A DNA stretch of 64,000 nt from Enoplolaimus lenunculus. Lineage: Eukaryota > Nematoda > Enoplea > Enoplida > Thoracostomopsidae. The position numbers and the translations under genes were made by a program. The stretch's first letter is position 1. The number at the start of each line of letters is the position of its first letter. The notes beneath the pieces were generated by a model. The model saw only the letters and a list, made by a program, of their open reading frames with translations, did no database searches and was not told the origin of the DNA. Positions 21,301 through 33,135 of this stretch are shown here, one piece after another. The stretch lies in assembly GCA_030248215.1 (NCBI GenBank), contig JASANG010001261.1, positions 1-64,000 on the forward strand. The letters are read 5' to 3'.

Positions 21301-24190
21301 ATCAGGGTACAACATTCATTTTTAGCGCTTTTTTATTGCTTTTAACGGTGTAAACACACCATTTAGAATGCCAAAATCCAGAAACAAATGTAGTAGCTGG
21401 AAACGTTTGATATGTTATGAAGTACGACACAAATTCAAAATATTAGCAATACACGCTCAGACAATTTTAGAAAAATAACTTAGGATAATATGCAAATTTT
21501 TCTTAAATTTTCGAAAGATAAAACTTTCCAATACCAAAAATACCGCATTAATTATCGGAACCAGATTGCGAAAAATACCGGGTTTACCTACCGGAACGGG
21601 AATTCCGGTTGCACCCCGATTGTCATCCTAAATAACGCTATTTTATATCATAGTTAGTTGCAAGTCATATATATAGATATATATTTAAAGAACGTTTAAT
21701 TTTTTCCCTTTTTCCACTCCCTTTAAAAAAAATAAAAAAACCCATTTTTTCCGGTAATTTTTACCCACCAACAACCCTGGCAATTTCATAGTTTGTCTAA
21801 TTTAGAGGTTGCGCAAATCTATTTATCACCTTTTACATTTTTAAGTATATACATATAAATTTCAACCACTGACCAGCTTAACACCTCATAACGCAAAAAA
21901 TAATTTGCACTTGCAGCCTGCAGTATCTTGTATATATTTCCTTCTCTCACATTATTTGTTATCATGACCTCCCCTTATAATCCGCGTTACGTTTTGCCAT
22001 ACTACTGTATGCACTTATGTACTATAAGTGCACATTCACACGTTTTGCTCCCAACAATCCTTGCAGCTACCCAAAACCCCCCACCATCAACAATGCATTG
22101 TGCACCCACAGACGATCAACTACTATTTTTCTTGTACACGTATATATACTTCGATTCTATTGCATATAATATATACACAAATTTACACACGTAAAATCGG
22201 TGCAGCCATGTACAATCGCGAGCTCACAACTCAAAACGGCAGTTGAGCAGTTATAGTTTTACAGAAATAATTTTCAAACGCGTTGCTCTGAGAACGTTGT
22301 ATTTTGTACGCCAAATTTCAACTTTTCTATAGAGTATCTTTGCATCACAACGCACAACGCTGTATTTCTCACTGTTAGTATAGTGGCATTTACGTTTTAC
22401 GTCTACACATATTTTATTATTTCACATACGTAGACTCTGGTTTTCGCAAATGTTTTGGCTCTCGATTAATGTTACGTTCCATATCTTACCAGGAAGGTAA
22501 GTGACTGGTTTGATTTTGAGTTTATTTTGTAGCCAACACAATTGACTTTTATCGGCCAAACTTTGATTCGAATCGTTCACACAGTTTTTGAGAAATTTTG
22601 GTTCAACCCTTGCAAGGGTATGCCGACTTCACAGTGTGTATATATACGTTATAATGGCGTTACGCAGACTATCTATCTCACACATTTACTACAAATACTA
22701 CACACACATCTTAAAACATTCAACTTGTATGGCAGGCAGCACACTAAAACATACACAACATAAAATTGAAATATCGGAGGCACGTACGCAAATGCAAGAT
22801 TCCCCCACTGTTGTCGCGGCGTAATATACAAAACAAAGTGACTGACAGTGAATTGTGCAACTACAGCATACACATGTTACATAACGAATATCAACGTTAT
22901 ACAGGCGACGTGATTTAAACATGTGTTAAAACCAAACACAAAAACAAAATTAAAAAAAACGGGCGAGTCAAATATTTCCATTCCTACTCGCTCCGTCGTC
23001 ATATCAAACGGCTAGATTATGTCAATACAGCTACATCCGGCCCGTAGCCAGCTAACCTGCATGCTAGGTGGTGCTAAAAATCTTTCAGGACGGGCATTAC
23101 AAGGGTTTTCGTTGACTTACAAGCAACACTGAAAATTTTTAGAGCGGCAACATTTTTAAAACGGGGGGTGGGCTGGCCCTCCCCCTTCGGCTCCACGTTG
23201 GCTACGGGCTCGAGCTACATACGTACATTGCACGTACGCGAGTAAAGCATACCTCTAAAACTTCTTTAGTCATTGGAAAATTGACAAGATTCTCGACCGC
23301 TGTTAAAGAGCCCATAATATCTTTCACCTGTAATCAATGATAAACATAATATCAGACGACGTGTGATAGACGACACCACGCCGTACAATAATCAACTGAA
23401 TTTTCGCAAAATGTTTGCCTTGTTCCGCAATAACTAGAGCTATATGGAAAATAAGTTTTGCAAATATGTACGTATATAAACAACATTCCAACTCGATGAA
23501 TATCAAATCAAAATTTCCACTGTTAAAGAATCGTGGCAAACAAAGCTAAAACTCAAATTTAGGTCAATTTTCAGGCATATTTTGCTGTTTCAAAACTAGG
23601 AACCCCGGAAATGTGTTATACTTGCAAGCCTTTAAAGTTGGCCAACTGATCATGTATCTGTATACAGCCGCCAAATATCTGTTTGCGGCCAGTCAACTGA
23701 AAACCTACGTACGTCACTGAAAATGTGCAATTTCAAGGTTAAACATAGATTAATTGCAAAAACGCTATTTACACGACTTTTGGACCATGTTTAAATTTAA
23801 ATGACTTTTGGACCATGTTTACTCATAGTGGCGCCCTGTTCGTCAAAAATAATGTTTGATTTGTTGATTTTACTATAAATACGTAATTGTAAAATGCCAA
23901 AATGTTGGTTCAGTTTAGGCGTATTTTTCGACAAATCCCGCCATCATCTCGTTTAATTTGTGCCAAAAATTAAAGCGCCGAACGCACCAAACCCCGAATT
24001 TTTGTAATAGTAAGACAATTTTCACCAACAACAAGTCGATTTTGTTCTACCGGAGTCGGAAGCAGTACTCCAGTTATACATACGTATCCTGCTCACCACA
24101 AAGTCAACTCACGTTATTCTCTTCGTCGAGCGAGTCTTGGAGTTGTCGCTTTATGTCTTCAATTGATGATGACAACTGCGGCTGCGGCAT
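15206..24190 (-). CDS. MED26: Mediator complex subunit 26 (whole gene, five exons)
   Basis: Subunit of the nuclear Mediator complex; in animals its N-terminal TFIIS-like helical bundle contacts elongation factors and its C-terminus anchors it in Mediator. Exons: 24190-24113, 23327-23253, 19756-19591, 19315-19111 (end tentative) and 18311-15206 (start tentative). The first three join as EDIKRQLQDSLDEENN / VKDIMGSL...TKEVLE / RTRIGMFVNLVRKQ...CKNLIRQWQGLV, collinear with the TFIIS N-terminal domain of vertebrate MED26. The last exon ends with WPGVNG, W.ERF, HGREILAMPYV, matching the family's C-terminal block. Estimated length is about 1209 residues, twice human MED26 (600); the excess is a Thr/Ser/Gln-rich middle. 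The start is the first ATG in frame and gives the family's usual N-terminal length. Confidence 0.9.
18917..19020. repeat. GC-rich patch with repeated GCCGCACGGC
   Basis: GCCGCACGGC occurs twice (about 18922 and 18983) in a CG-rich block between MED26 exons 4 and 5. It resembles the edges of the minisatellite at 63322-63547. Confidence 0.5.
19111..19315 (-). CDS. MED26: MED26 exon 4 (3' end tentative)
   Basis: Acceptor GGTTGTTTCAG. Encodes ALQRGQDPVANLESSLLLQQ, AHAAAMSRVASAPALHRL and a Ser/Asn-rich stretch. I placed the donor at GG|GTTAGC (19111) because it gives phase 2, matching an exon 5 start at 18311. The frame stays open to 19038, so a later donor or an extra exon is possible. Confidence 0.6.
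19591..19756 (-). CDS. MED26: MED26 exon 3 (core of TFIIS N-terminal domain)
   Basis: Acceptor TTTTCATTTTTCAG, donor GTAAGC. Encodes RTRIGMFVNLVRKQ, FPDLSRRCKNLIRQWQGLV and a Gly/Ser/Ala-rich linker. Ends in phase 1. Confidence 0.93.
19876..19907. repeat. Perfect 11-bp inverted repeat
   Basis: AATAGCAGTTT, a 10-base spacer, then AAACTGCTATT. Further pieces of the same words recur to 20100 (GGCCAAACTGCTGTT, AATAACAGATTGACC), so the block may be the edge of an old element in MED26 intron 2. Confidence 0.7.
19916..21294 (-). other. MED26 intron 2 sequence, no exon seen
   Basis: No frame of interest and no splice-flanked coding block on either strand. A polyadenine/TTTTC-rich style dominates. 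A transposon follows at 21303. Confidence 0.5.
21303..21618. mobile_element. hAT-type MITE, 8-bp TSD (7/8 match)
   Basis: Starts CAGGGTACAACATTC and ends CCGGTTGCACCCCG. ATTATCAT precedes (21295-21302) and ATTGTCAT follows (21619-21626). The termini have diverged, so this is an older copy. It lies in MED26 intron 2. Confidence 0.75.
21627..23252 (-). other. Rest of MED26 intron 2
   Basis: AT-rich with TATATA-type runs (around 21670 and 22140-22170). Small frames at 21928-22246 and 22542-22824 carry no domain. GC-richer text at 23030-23210 is unassigned. Confidence 0.45.
23253..23327 (-). CDS. MED26: MED26 exon 2
   Basis: Acceptor CATTGATTACAG, donor GTATGC, phase 0 on both sides, 25 codons. 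Encodes VKDIMGSLTAVENLVNFPMT then KEVLE, aligning with the helix of human MED26 that ends PITKEALE. Confidence 0.9.
24113..24190 (-). CDS. MED26: MED26 exon 1
   Basis: ATG at 24190-24188 encodes MPQPQLSSSIEDIKRQLQDS and continues to ...DEENN, with the donor GTGAGT. The frame is open upstream (to about 24808) but has no earlier ATG; that stretch, with its AAC/GTT repeats, is probably leader. Confidence 0.85.
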
Positions 24191-25193
24191 CCAAGGCGTC
24201 GTCGACCGTGTTAAGCGTTCCGCGTCGGCAAGCACTGAGTTGTTGTTGTTGTTGTTGTTGCGCTCGGCTTGAGTTAAACTGTTGAGTTGAACGTTGTTGC
24301 TGCAATATTGTGATGGCTGTTGAATTTGGTAATAATTTTCGTGTTTTTGTTGCCTTTGAACAGGTGATGCAGTCAAAATCTGTCCTGTGCCGTATAAGCC
24401 GCCGTCTTCGTACAAAGTAACCGACGATTGATGATTGATTGAGCTTACGATTTGACGACAGCCGTGATACTGCGTCTGCGAGGTGGACAAAATTGCTGAT
24501 CGAGACAAATTGCGCGGAGTTGTTGTGTCGAATAGATGATGATGATCCAACGGACGGTCGGGATAGGTAAGCGTTTCGGTAGTAGTCGCAACGGTCGTTG
24601 GAGTGATTATTGCTGTTGTAGGTGTGCCGGTTGCGGGAGGACTGCGTAACACGTCGCAATTCGCCACTTTGTCGACGTAATACACGTCGGTGATACAACG
24701 CAGTAGGACGGCAACAAATACAACAACAACTGTACGGTAATACAATAATAAGTGTACAACAGCGACTAGTAAAAACAAGTGTAGCCGGTTTGAGATTGCC
24801 GAAGACAAGTTTGCAAATAACTGATTTAAGTAGCGGTGGCTTAGGTCGCCAACAAAACGGCAATAATTTACTGTACGATTGGACGACGATTATCACAATA
24901 GTAGGCCATACACTGAACAGGCGGCTATCGGGATTTTTGCAGTTCGACACGTGTAAATGCAATACAAGCATACGGATGTACGACTGTACTAAGTTCACAA
25001 TGGATCGAAATAATGATCCTTGTAAACTTTCGACAATGTATGTATCCAGTATTGTGAAAATACAATATACGCGTATTACTGTAACCACGGAAATCACTGA
25101 ATTGAATTGTTTTCGCCAGCCGTCGTCGAATCATTCACTTTCCATTGATAATATTTATATAACTGCGATGATTCTCTATTTCTATCACTGTAA
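24191..25193 (-). other. MED26: MED26 leader and upstream region
   Basis: Long open frames cover this stretch on the minus strand, but without an ATG in the MED26 frame. An AAC-repeat tract lies at about 24238-24262. I saw no clear TATA element or upstream exon, so the promoter is unplaced. Confidence 0.4.
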
Positions 25194-25556
25194 CAGGGTG
25201 CAACCGGAATTACAATTTACCGGAACCGGAAAATGAAAAATGCATTTCACCAAAAATTTCATTTTAATCGTATTTTTTGCTCTATTATTTGTGAAATAAC
25301 CTTAGTCGAACATAGGTATTTATTTTATTTGTTGTATTTTAGATTTTCATCATCGACTGAAGTGAAATCCACCATCAATGGCTTATATTCGGAGTACAAG
25401 GCCAAAAGACAAGTGGCTTAAAAGAGATTTAAAAATTAGCAAATTTAAGAAAACGGCCAAATTATAATACCGGAATTTTTAAATCCGGTAAAAATTTACC
25501 GGAACCGGAACCGGAAGGTGAAAAAATGCCGGAACCGGAATTCCGGTTGCACCCTG
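25194..25556 (+). mobile_element. hAT-type MITE, perfect 8-bp TSD CACTGTAA
   Basis: Starts CAGGGTGCAACCGGAATT, ends AATTCCGGTTGCACCCTG, with CACTGTAA at 25186-25193 and 25557-25564. Near-identical along its length to the copies at 7299 and 42000, which implies recent amplification of this subfamily. Confidence 0.93.
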
Positions 25557-25564
25557 CACTGTAA

Positions 25565-26898
25565 GTATATAAATTTATCCGCCTAAAATCAAACGCTCAA
25601 TTTTTAACATTAATATATACGTATAATTTTAAATTCGAAAAGAGACGGATGCAACCGGATGTCCGGTTTCGTCCAAAAATTCATATCCGACTCTATTATT
25701 CTGTACTGGCGGATATTCATAGCTGGAAAGTACATATACTAACCTCGGTCTAATTGAAATTGAACACTCATAACGCCTCCGAAATATAAAGCAATGTCAT
25801 GACAATGGCCATTATTTGGCGCTTCTTTGGTTGTGCTCGAAAGTTCAAGTATTTACTTAAGTCGGCGACTTAAGTAATTACTTAAGTATACCTTAAGTAA
25901 ATACTTAAGCAAGATTTCAGATACCCCGCCAATATTTGGCATTGTCGTTTATTCGAAAAGACACGATTAGTTAAAATACATAAAAGTTTTTTTGGAAAGA
26001 TATTGAGATCGCGTGAACTATAAGTCTACAAGCTGCATCAGCGTGGTACGTATCATGTGCAGCTTAAATACATAGTTTTTCATCAATTGACAAATACGTC
26101 TACACGCGTTTTCGTCAAGTGAACACAGATCACAGTAAAGACAATAGGATAGGACGCCAACTACGAATTATGATTTTCTGAAAACTGACACAGCTAAGCC
26201 AAATAATAATTAGTTCTACTGGGTTTTTAATCGAGGTTCTTAAGACTATTGAGTGGATTTCTGCGCGGATTTCAATCCTACAGCTAAGGCACTTACTTGT
26301 CAAAAACTACCCAACCCCTACTGTTAGCCTGTGGGTTCACAAAACAGTGAGTAGGGTCCGAGGCTGAGCGGTTAACAATCTAGTGTTCTAACCAGAGTTG
26401 CTCGGTAATTTTGCACTGAGCTGTCCAACTGTCGCTGTGGATATTATATAGTTCTACGAAGGCAAACTAACACAAACAAATTTCCGAAGTTTTTTCGGTA
26501 AGCAACTACAATGATTGAAAGTTAGAAAGTAACTCAAAACATGATAGATAGCAATGCATAAGTTGATCTCGGACTAATAAGATAACAACCCCAATAAGTG
26601 TATTAAAATATTGGGCTACTGCTCCGTGTTCTGTCTCAGTTGAATTCTGAAGTATCCGGCTGGGACATTTTTCGGCATCCGGTTAGCGTACTGATTACTG
26701 AACTCAAATTTTGGTTACGTGACGAAGCAAAATAATACTTTATAATAATCTAACTTGTATATATTCGCATTTTAGCACTCATTAATCACTAACGCCACCG
26801 CGTTCAATATTGATTATGCGATGCGAATATAAATATAACATGCTGTGGACCACTAAATTTTATTAATGAAACAAGCAGAAACCGTTATTCTCTGGTTT
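25565..26898. other. No gene recognised
   Basis: AT-rich intergenic text. Contains the hairpin at 25847-25906 and CCGGATGTCCGG-type fragments near 25650. A tRNA-like string GAGGCTGAGCGGTTAACAA at about 26360 lacks a matching B box. Confidence 0.5.
25847..25906. repeat. Hairpin-forming TTACTTAAGTAA cluster
   Basis: AAGTATTTACTTAAG (25847-25861) pairs perfectly with CTTAAGTAAATACTT (25892-25906). Between them are further ACTTAAGT palindromes. The whole 60 bases could fold as one long stem or several short ones. Confidence 0.75.
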
Positions 26899-26906
26899 GC
26901 GCGTAC

Positions 26907-27241
26907 CAAGGTGCAACCGAAGTTACAATTTACCGGAACCAAAATTTGAAAAAACTACCGGAAACGGAATCGGAAAATGAAAAATACATGTTACCGGAAA
27001 ATTCTTTTTATTTTTTTGCAATATTATTGGTGAAATAACCCTAGCTGGAGATAGGTATTCACTTTATCTACTATATTTTAGATTTTCATCATCCACGGAA
27101 GCGAAATCTACTTCGATATATCTCTTTAATTTTTATCGTCATTTTTTAGTAAAATATCTTAATTTCCACCGACTGAAATTTAATACCGGAAATTTTATAT
27201 CCATAAAAATTTACCGGAACCGAAATTCCGGCTGCACCTTG
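26907..27241 (+). mobile_element. hAT-type MITE, perfect 8-bp TSD GCGCGTAC
   Basis: Starts CAAGGTGCAACCGAAG and ends TTCCGGCTGCACCTTG. GCGCGTAC stands at 26899-26906 and 27242-27249. The termini carry G-to-A type changes relative to the CAGGG consensus, yet the duplication is intact. Confidence 0.9.
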
Positions 27242-27309
27242 GCGCGTACTTATTTATATATGACGTAATTCGTAGGCCAAACCGTAATTTAATCCAATTA
27301 CGAATTAAG

Positions 27310-27663
27310 CAGGGTGCAAAGCGGAACGGGATATCGGAATTAGAACAGCAAATTTATACCGGAATCGTAATCGGAATCGGAACTAGAAATTTTGTGACTA
27401 CGGATAATTTGTACAAATATAATAGTAATATAAGGTGTCTGTTGGTTGGCAAAAATTTTCAAAAACGTCGTACGACAAATTGACCATGATTTTCAACTAT
27501 GTAAAGCTAAACTACAATCCATTATTGCTAAGTTAACTCATCGAAAGCAATTTAATAGATAAACGATACAGAATTGTTATGCAAAGTCGTACCACAACAG
27601 TTCGGATAAAAATTAAAATTGTGCAAAAATTTTAATCGGAATCGAAATTCCGGTTGCGCCATG
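27310..27663 (+). mobile_element. hAT-type MITE, second subfamily, TSD 7/8
   Basis: Starts CAGGGTGCAAAGCGGAAC and ends AAATTCCGGTTGCGCCATG. GAATTAAG precedes (27302-27309) and GAATTGAG follows (27664-27671). The inside (TAAGGTGTCTGTTGGTTGGC, AGCAATTTAATAGATAAACG) defines a subfamily also present at 67-681, 8548-8921 and 47761-48290. Confidence 0.8.
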
Positions 27664-27833
27664 GAATTGAGATAGTCCAAAGTGGCATTACAACTTGACA
27701 TTTATCGAAACCGCATATTAACCGGATACAGCATCTAAATCTGTGTACTCGTTGTACAACTTTGTGACGCGCTCAGAAATGCAATCACAGCAAGATTTTA
27801 AGGACGCACACTTGATAAAAGCAATTTTTGAAG

Positions 27834-28320
27834 CGCGGTACCATAGCCGCAAATATACGGTATCGGCACGGATCGACCGGATATCCGGTTCCGGTTTAAT
27901 ATCCGGCAAAAACGGACACCCGTATTCGGTTCCAACATCCGGATATTTTGCGGTTGTAGTTCCAAATATCATAAAAACTGCTTTTACACGTCAAAATACT
28001 AGATATTTTGCAGCGATTGCAGTTCCCGGCAAGTCCAGATTGGACACTGACATGGAATGAAAAATCCAAGCCAACAATTAATCTTAAATAAAAAATACAT
28101 TTTTTGCACGACTCAAACAGTTCCAACAGTGCATAAATTTAGATCCTATATTCAGTTTATCATCCAGCTCCGGTACAAAATTCACTATCCGGCTCCGGTA
28201 CAATTAATATCCGGTCAATCCCTGGGTATGGGATAGGTCTATACCGGATACCGTGCGTGACCAGATACAGATTTCGTTTTTTGCCAATTAAACCGGATCC
28301 GGATATCAGGTCACACCCTG
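27834..28320. repeat. Dispersed repeat with CCGGATATCCGG words
   Basis: CGACCGGATATCCGGTTCCGG, ATATCCGGCAAAA and TTAATATCCGGTCAATCCC recur, diverged, at 9180-9250, 51110-51430 and 58480-58620. Termini are not clear. No coding capacity. Confidence 0.5.
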
Positions 28321-29597
28321 ATGTCCTTATTAATATTTTTTGTAACAACGGATCAACTTTAAAAGCGACCGCAAAGCAAGACAATAAAGAATCAGGTTGC
28401 GCTATTCGTTCTGTTATTATGCCGTCAAATTTTGATACCCTTACAAATCATGGTACAATCCAAGTTATTTGGCCCGTTTTGAGGCAAAAAATCTAAGAAC
28501 TTTACAAACCAGAACCACATACCATTACTTTCTTACATAGCAATATAAACTTACGATATATAAATTCTTGATTTTAGTCATAAATAATGTGTGTATTTAT
28601 ATAGTTTCATCTAGTTATGTTACTTTTTCACAAGAAATCTGTGGCAACGTACAAAACTGAAGCCAGATTGCGACTGTTTGTCGGCTCTGAATTCGGATTT
28701 CCGGTGTCGTATCTGTAATCTCAACCCCACAGAGTAAAATTTGAAAAAAGTCTGTAGGAATCTAACGTTATCGTTAAAAACTTATAAAACAAAGAAAACA
28801 ATACATATTGTATCGATCTAATCGTTATTTTGCCTGAGTTTGTGCAGCTTCATAAAGTCCGTACAAAGCCAGTTATCAATTCGACGTGGTCCTGCTCGGC
28901 GGAAAACTTCTGGATTTGCGTTATACGTTTATCATGATTTATGAATGAAACGATGTATCGAAAAATAGTTCAGCGAACATTACATACGTATGCATTCCAC
29001 AGTTTAATCGTTAGAATTAAATGGTGTCATTTTGCCTGGTTTATTCCCAGATCGTCACCAAAATCCCATTTAGCCTAGTTTCTTCTCAGATTGTTACCAC
29101 CAAAATTCGAATGATTCAAAAAAATTGCACAGGAACTCTAAGGCATACATAGGTACGTATGTTTCTCACGTTACGAATTAAATATAGATAATATAATAAA
29201 TATATATCGAATAGCAAATATTTTTGGTGCAAAGTACTCAATGAATTATACTACTGCAGTATAATGCTACTATGTGTCTTTCAACTGCATACAAACTATG
29301 TACAGAAGAAATGCATACTGTACACACGTCATCAGTTTTGTACGCCATTATATACACAACACAAACATAGTAGTGAACAGTAGTAAATGTGCAAAAATGT
29401 TGTCATACAGAGACAGAAGTAATAATATACGAAGTATTGTGTCTACCTTAATAACGGGCGTTGGCAAGATTTTTTCATTTCACAGGGCGTAACCTCGTGT
29501 AAAAGGATAATTTTAAGCACTTATAAGTGATATTTTCGTGCTTTTTCAGAAATTTAGGAACGGGAAATAACTTGTGTATCGCGTGTTGCATACACGG
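28321..29597. other. No gene recognised
   Basis: AT-rich, with only short frames and no repeated family I can place. Confidence 0.5.
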
Positions 29598-29789
29598 ATC
29601 TGCGTCTAGGTCAAAAACCGAGACCCGAAACCAAGCCTGACGGCCGAAACTTCTGGTCTTTGTTGGTACTAACGGTCTGCACGACCCCTGTTTGAAGTTT
29701 TGCCCATAGTTAATGACCACGCCGGGAATCGAACCTCGGCCCTCTTGCGCTCGAACCAAGCATGCTACCACTACACTACGCGGTCATTG
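29598..29789 (-). repeat. tRNA-derived SINE (or tRNA pseudogene) with intact A and B boxes
   Basis: On the minus strand from about 29786: GACCGCG pairs with CGTGGTC as a 7-bp acceptor stem; TAGTGTAGTGG fits the A box and GGTTCGATTCC is a perfect B box. The anticodon stem has a mismatch and the T stem an extra A, so it is unlikely to be a functional tRNA. It is followed by non-tRNA sequence ending in a GTCTAGGT block like the tails at 2724 and 35024. Confidence 0.6.
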
Positions 29790-30398
29790 CAACAACTTCT
29801 TATACCGGTATATGTGCACAGGCATGGCAACATTTGCTTTACACACACTTACGTGCACATATACCGACAGTCTTTGTCGACTTTGGACTATTGCCGAAAA
29901 TAAAACAAATTTGACGCACGTTTTGAATTTTTTTTTCGGAATATAGTTTAAATCTTATTTAGCACGCACAGTTGTAGAAATTTTCATAACAGCAACGATT
30001 GATTCAAAACAATTTACGGAAAAGTTTACGAAGAAACCATAGGGAACATATAAAATTGAACTAAAAAGTGTGGGATTTGCATTAGGATTCTTTCTAAACA
30101 GGGAACCGCTGCTTTCTCTAATCAGCTACGTATGTTGTGTAGCAGGGTTCCAACTTTGAAACTGTATTTCACAGGAAGCAGGAACTGGAACAGGAATTCA
30201 TTTTTTCACCAAGACAGGAATTCCGAATCTACACCACCGAATTACTGTTAATTGACTATAGTTCAAAAAGACATGTTGTGCATTGACTGTTTTACAGGAA
30301 TTGAAATTTTTCAGACATTCCGGCCGGAAGAGAAATTGCGTTAAACCCTGTATGTGTAGCCTCTCTTGATGTTGTATGTCTACTCTATAACTTGCATT

Positions 30399-30614
30399 CA
30401 GGGTTCAACCGCAATTCTTGTTCCGGCTGGAATTTTTGCAAAAATTCAATTCCTGTTCCTGTTCCTGCATTCAAAGATGTAGGAATCTGAATTTTTACGC
30501 TTAGTCCAACCGTAATTCGTGAAGAAAATTATTCCAGATTCCGGTTCCTGCAAAGATATTCAATTCCTGTTTCTGTTCCAGTTTCGGCAAAATTTAATTC
30601 CTGTTGGAACCTTG
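30399..30614. mobile_element. hAT-type MITE, AGGAAC subfamily, TSD 7/8
   Basis: Starts CAGGGTTCAACCGCAATTC and ends CTGTTGGAACCTTG. CTTGCATT precedes (30391-30398) and CTTGTATT follows (30615-30622). Internal words TTCCTGTTCCTGCATTCAAA recur at 3340 and 53360. A related degenerate copy lies just upstream at about 30147-30352. Confidence 0.75.
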
Positions 30615-30622
30615 CTTGTATT

Positions 30623-33127
30623 ATACTGAAGTAAAACATGCTTATACGAGAAACTTAGTGCGTTTTGGTAGTCAACTCAGCTTATCGTAGACAATTACCG
30701 AGATGTAGAACAACCTTGCGAAAAATTTTCTACATAACGTTCTCGTGCGAAAGTATATGCATTGAAAGTTTTAACCCAGTGGCCGACTGGGGCCTCAGTC
30801 AGTTTTAAATTCCTCTCCCCCCTCCTCGTACTCCATGATGACCAATTCTCGCATCCCTAAAAATGTTTTGCGAATAATATACTACACACTACAGCGCATG
30901 GCAGTGTTTGAACAGGCCATATATATTCATTCGCTTCCTTTTCTACACAGACAAAACCAAATTCTATTGAAAATCAGGATAAAATGAAAGGAAACATAAT
31001 ATACTGCAATAAATCACATATATATACACTGAAACCGTAACGAAAAATCCTACGAAAACCCAAATAGGACAACGAAATTAGAGACATCCCTGTTTTTTCT
31101 GTACTTAATAGTGCTGTAAAAAATTGCGATTAAGCATACAATACAAAACCGTGTGTCGTAAAAAAATTGAAATCTAAATTGCAGTTCGCAACACAAGCAA
31201 GCAGATGATCCGTCGATGCTAATTAAGCCCAACGCACACAAGATTCACAATCCATAACAGTTTACATTCTTCGGGATCAAGGAATTACGAAATGCGATTT
31301 GCTTCGGTAATGAGAGCAAAACACTGGTGTACGTCATTTCATAAGATGAAAAAATCTGAGATTTGCGATTTGCACATTGCGTATATATCATATATTTGCA
31401 TTCCAGACAAATTAATACAAGAGCATTGTGTAAAAAAACGCAAAACAATCAATGTGTAACATCGTCTTAAAATATAAGTAGCAAAGTCGGTAAAGTTGAA
31501 AGCGCGTGTGCAACTTGCACTGAAATTTTTTGACTCAGCCGGCAAGTCGCACAAACGCAATTTTTATTACCGATTCCTTCAATTTGAAATATTGAAATTC
31601 AAACAAACTCAACGTTTCTTCAACCATTTTCATACGAACTTAGTCGAAAAACTATTGTTTTTCAGACATTTCAGTCACATGTAGAAACACATATATTAAC
31701 TTGAACCAAAAACACTGTGAAAAAATTGTTTTTATGATACGCATCGCATTTACAGCACTAACAGGGTACAGATGGTAAAAATAGCACAAATCTGACAAGG
31801 AACAACCAGACACGTGCCTCCGGGCCCGGCGTTGTCGACTTCCGCGACCGAAGAACTGTTTGCTAATTAATGGTTCAGGACAGCAGGGTGTTGAATTTTT
31901 TCGCATGTTTATTAAAATCAATTTTCGGAGTATTACTTATTGTGAGGTTAATTTTTAAACAGCTATAAAAACTGCAGTTCGTTTGTTATAGCTGCTTCAC
32001 TACGTAAGCCGCCGTCTTCCAACTACAAAGCGCAGTTATGAACTACTGCAGCACCGTACTTTGCAACATTGACGTCTTAGTTGTGTAAAGAAATTAACGG
32101 TAAGTGGTAGTGTATTTTACGAAGACAACAATTTTCCAGCGCGCCCGCGTTAATTCGAAAACAATTTTTCCTATTTTATGAATAATTTTTTTGTTTTATA
32201 AATAGAATATTTAAACACCGAAATGCGAATTCTTGAAATATACAATTCTTGGTGAAACGGTTTGCGACCTATGGTTAAATGACTGACTTGGCACATACAG
32301 CAATCTCTGGTGCAATGCCAACAGTTACGTATTTTTTGCAGAGCTGACCTTATTAAAACCTCAAAACATCAGAATTTTTCAAAAAATCTAAATTTGAGCC
32401 TGTATTAAATATGAGAGGTTGCTGAAGCTGACAGATATGGAAGTATTCTAAAAATCAAAATCAAACCAGTTGTATGCAAAACTGCCGGCCTGGGCGAGGA
32501 CAACGAAAATGTTTCAAGTATATTGTCGCTATACTACACTAGATCCGTTCTATTGAAAGGTACAAAAAACCTGTCTCCGGTAGAAAATCATCATGGCTCC
32601 GGTAGAATTTTTGCCGGAGGTTCCGGCAATTTCGGCCCTGAAATTTTGCAATGTTGTATCGTTCGGTGCGTTGCGCTAGTTTCTTAATCATAAAACGAAA
32701 ATTTTTCACGCGTACAGCATTAAGAACTGTTTCTGCATCACCCAATGTATGGTTTGTTAAAATTCACAAACTTATTATTTCAGAATATCAAAGCAATGCC
32801 GTCCACAATTTGATACTGACAATTGTCACATATTAATGTTGAACCCAATACGCGGAATTATCCCCTTCTAACAAAGCAATGCGAAATCTTGATACGAGAA
32901 AGGATAAACCTAATTCAACACTGAACAGATTAATGTCGCTGGTGATTATATGAAAAATAAACCGCTCGCTATATATCATGAAACGGTCAATTAAACGCAA
33001 CAAACTATATTTTAATATTTCTATAAAAACATATCTACTTATGAACAAATAATTTATTCTATGAATACATCACAACAAAGTTACTTATCACGATCGACTT
33101 TTAAGCAAATTTGTTGCACCTCGCGCA
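30623..33127. other. No gene recognised
   Basis: AT-rich intergenic sequence. A fragment of the CCTCCGG MITE subfamily lies at about 32545-32640. The GC-richer bit at 31815-31850 gives no recognisable peptide on either strand. Confidence 0.5.
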
Positions 33128-33135
33128 CAAACCGT

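Noticed and set aside
24159-25097. 312-codon frame on the minus strand as a separate gene
   Set aside because: Overlaps MED26 exon 1 and leader in another frame; Arg/Ser/Tyr-rich with no domain, while the MED26 frame has clear homology and splice sites.
26350-26410. tRNA-like string GAGGCTGAGCGGTTAACAA
   Set aside because: Resembles an A box only; no B box or acceptor pairing found nearby.
29713-29789. Functional tRNA gene on the minus strand
   Set aside because: A and B boxes and acceptor stem are good, but the anticodon stem has a mismatch, the T stem carries an extra base and the anticodon is unclear; a SINE or pseudogene fits better.
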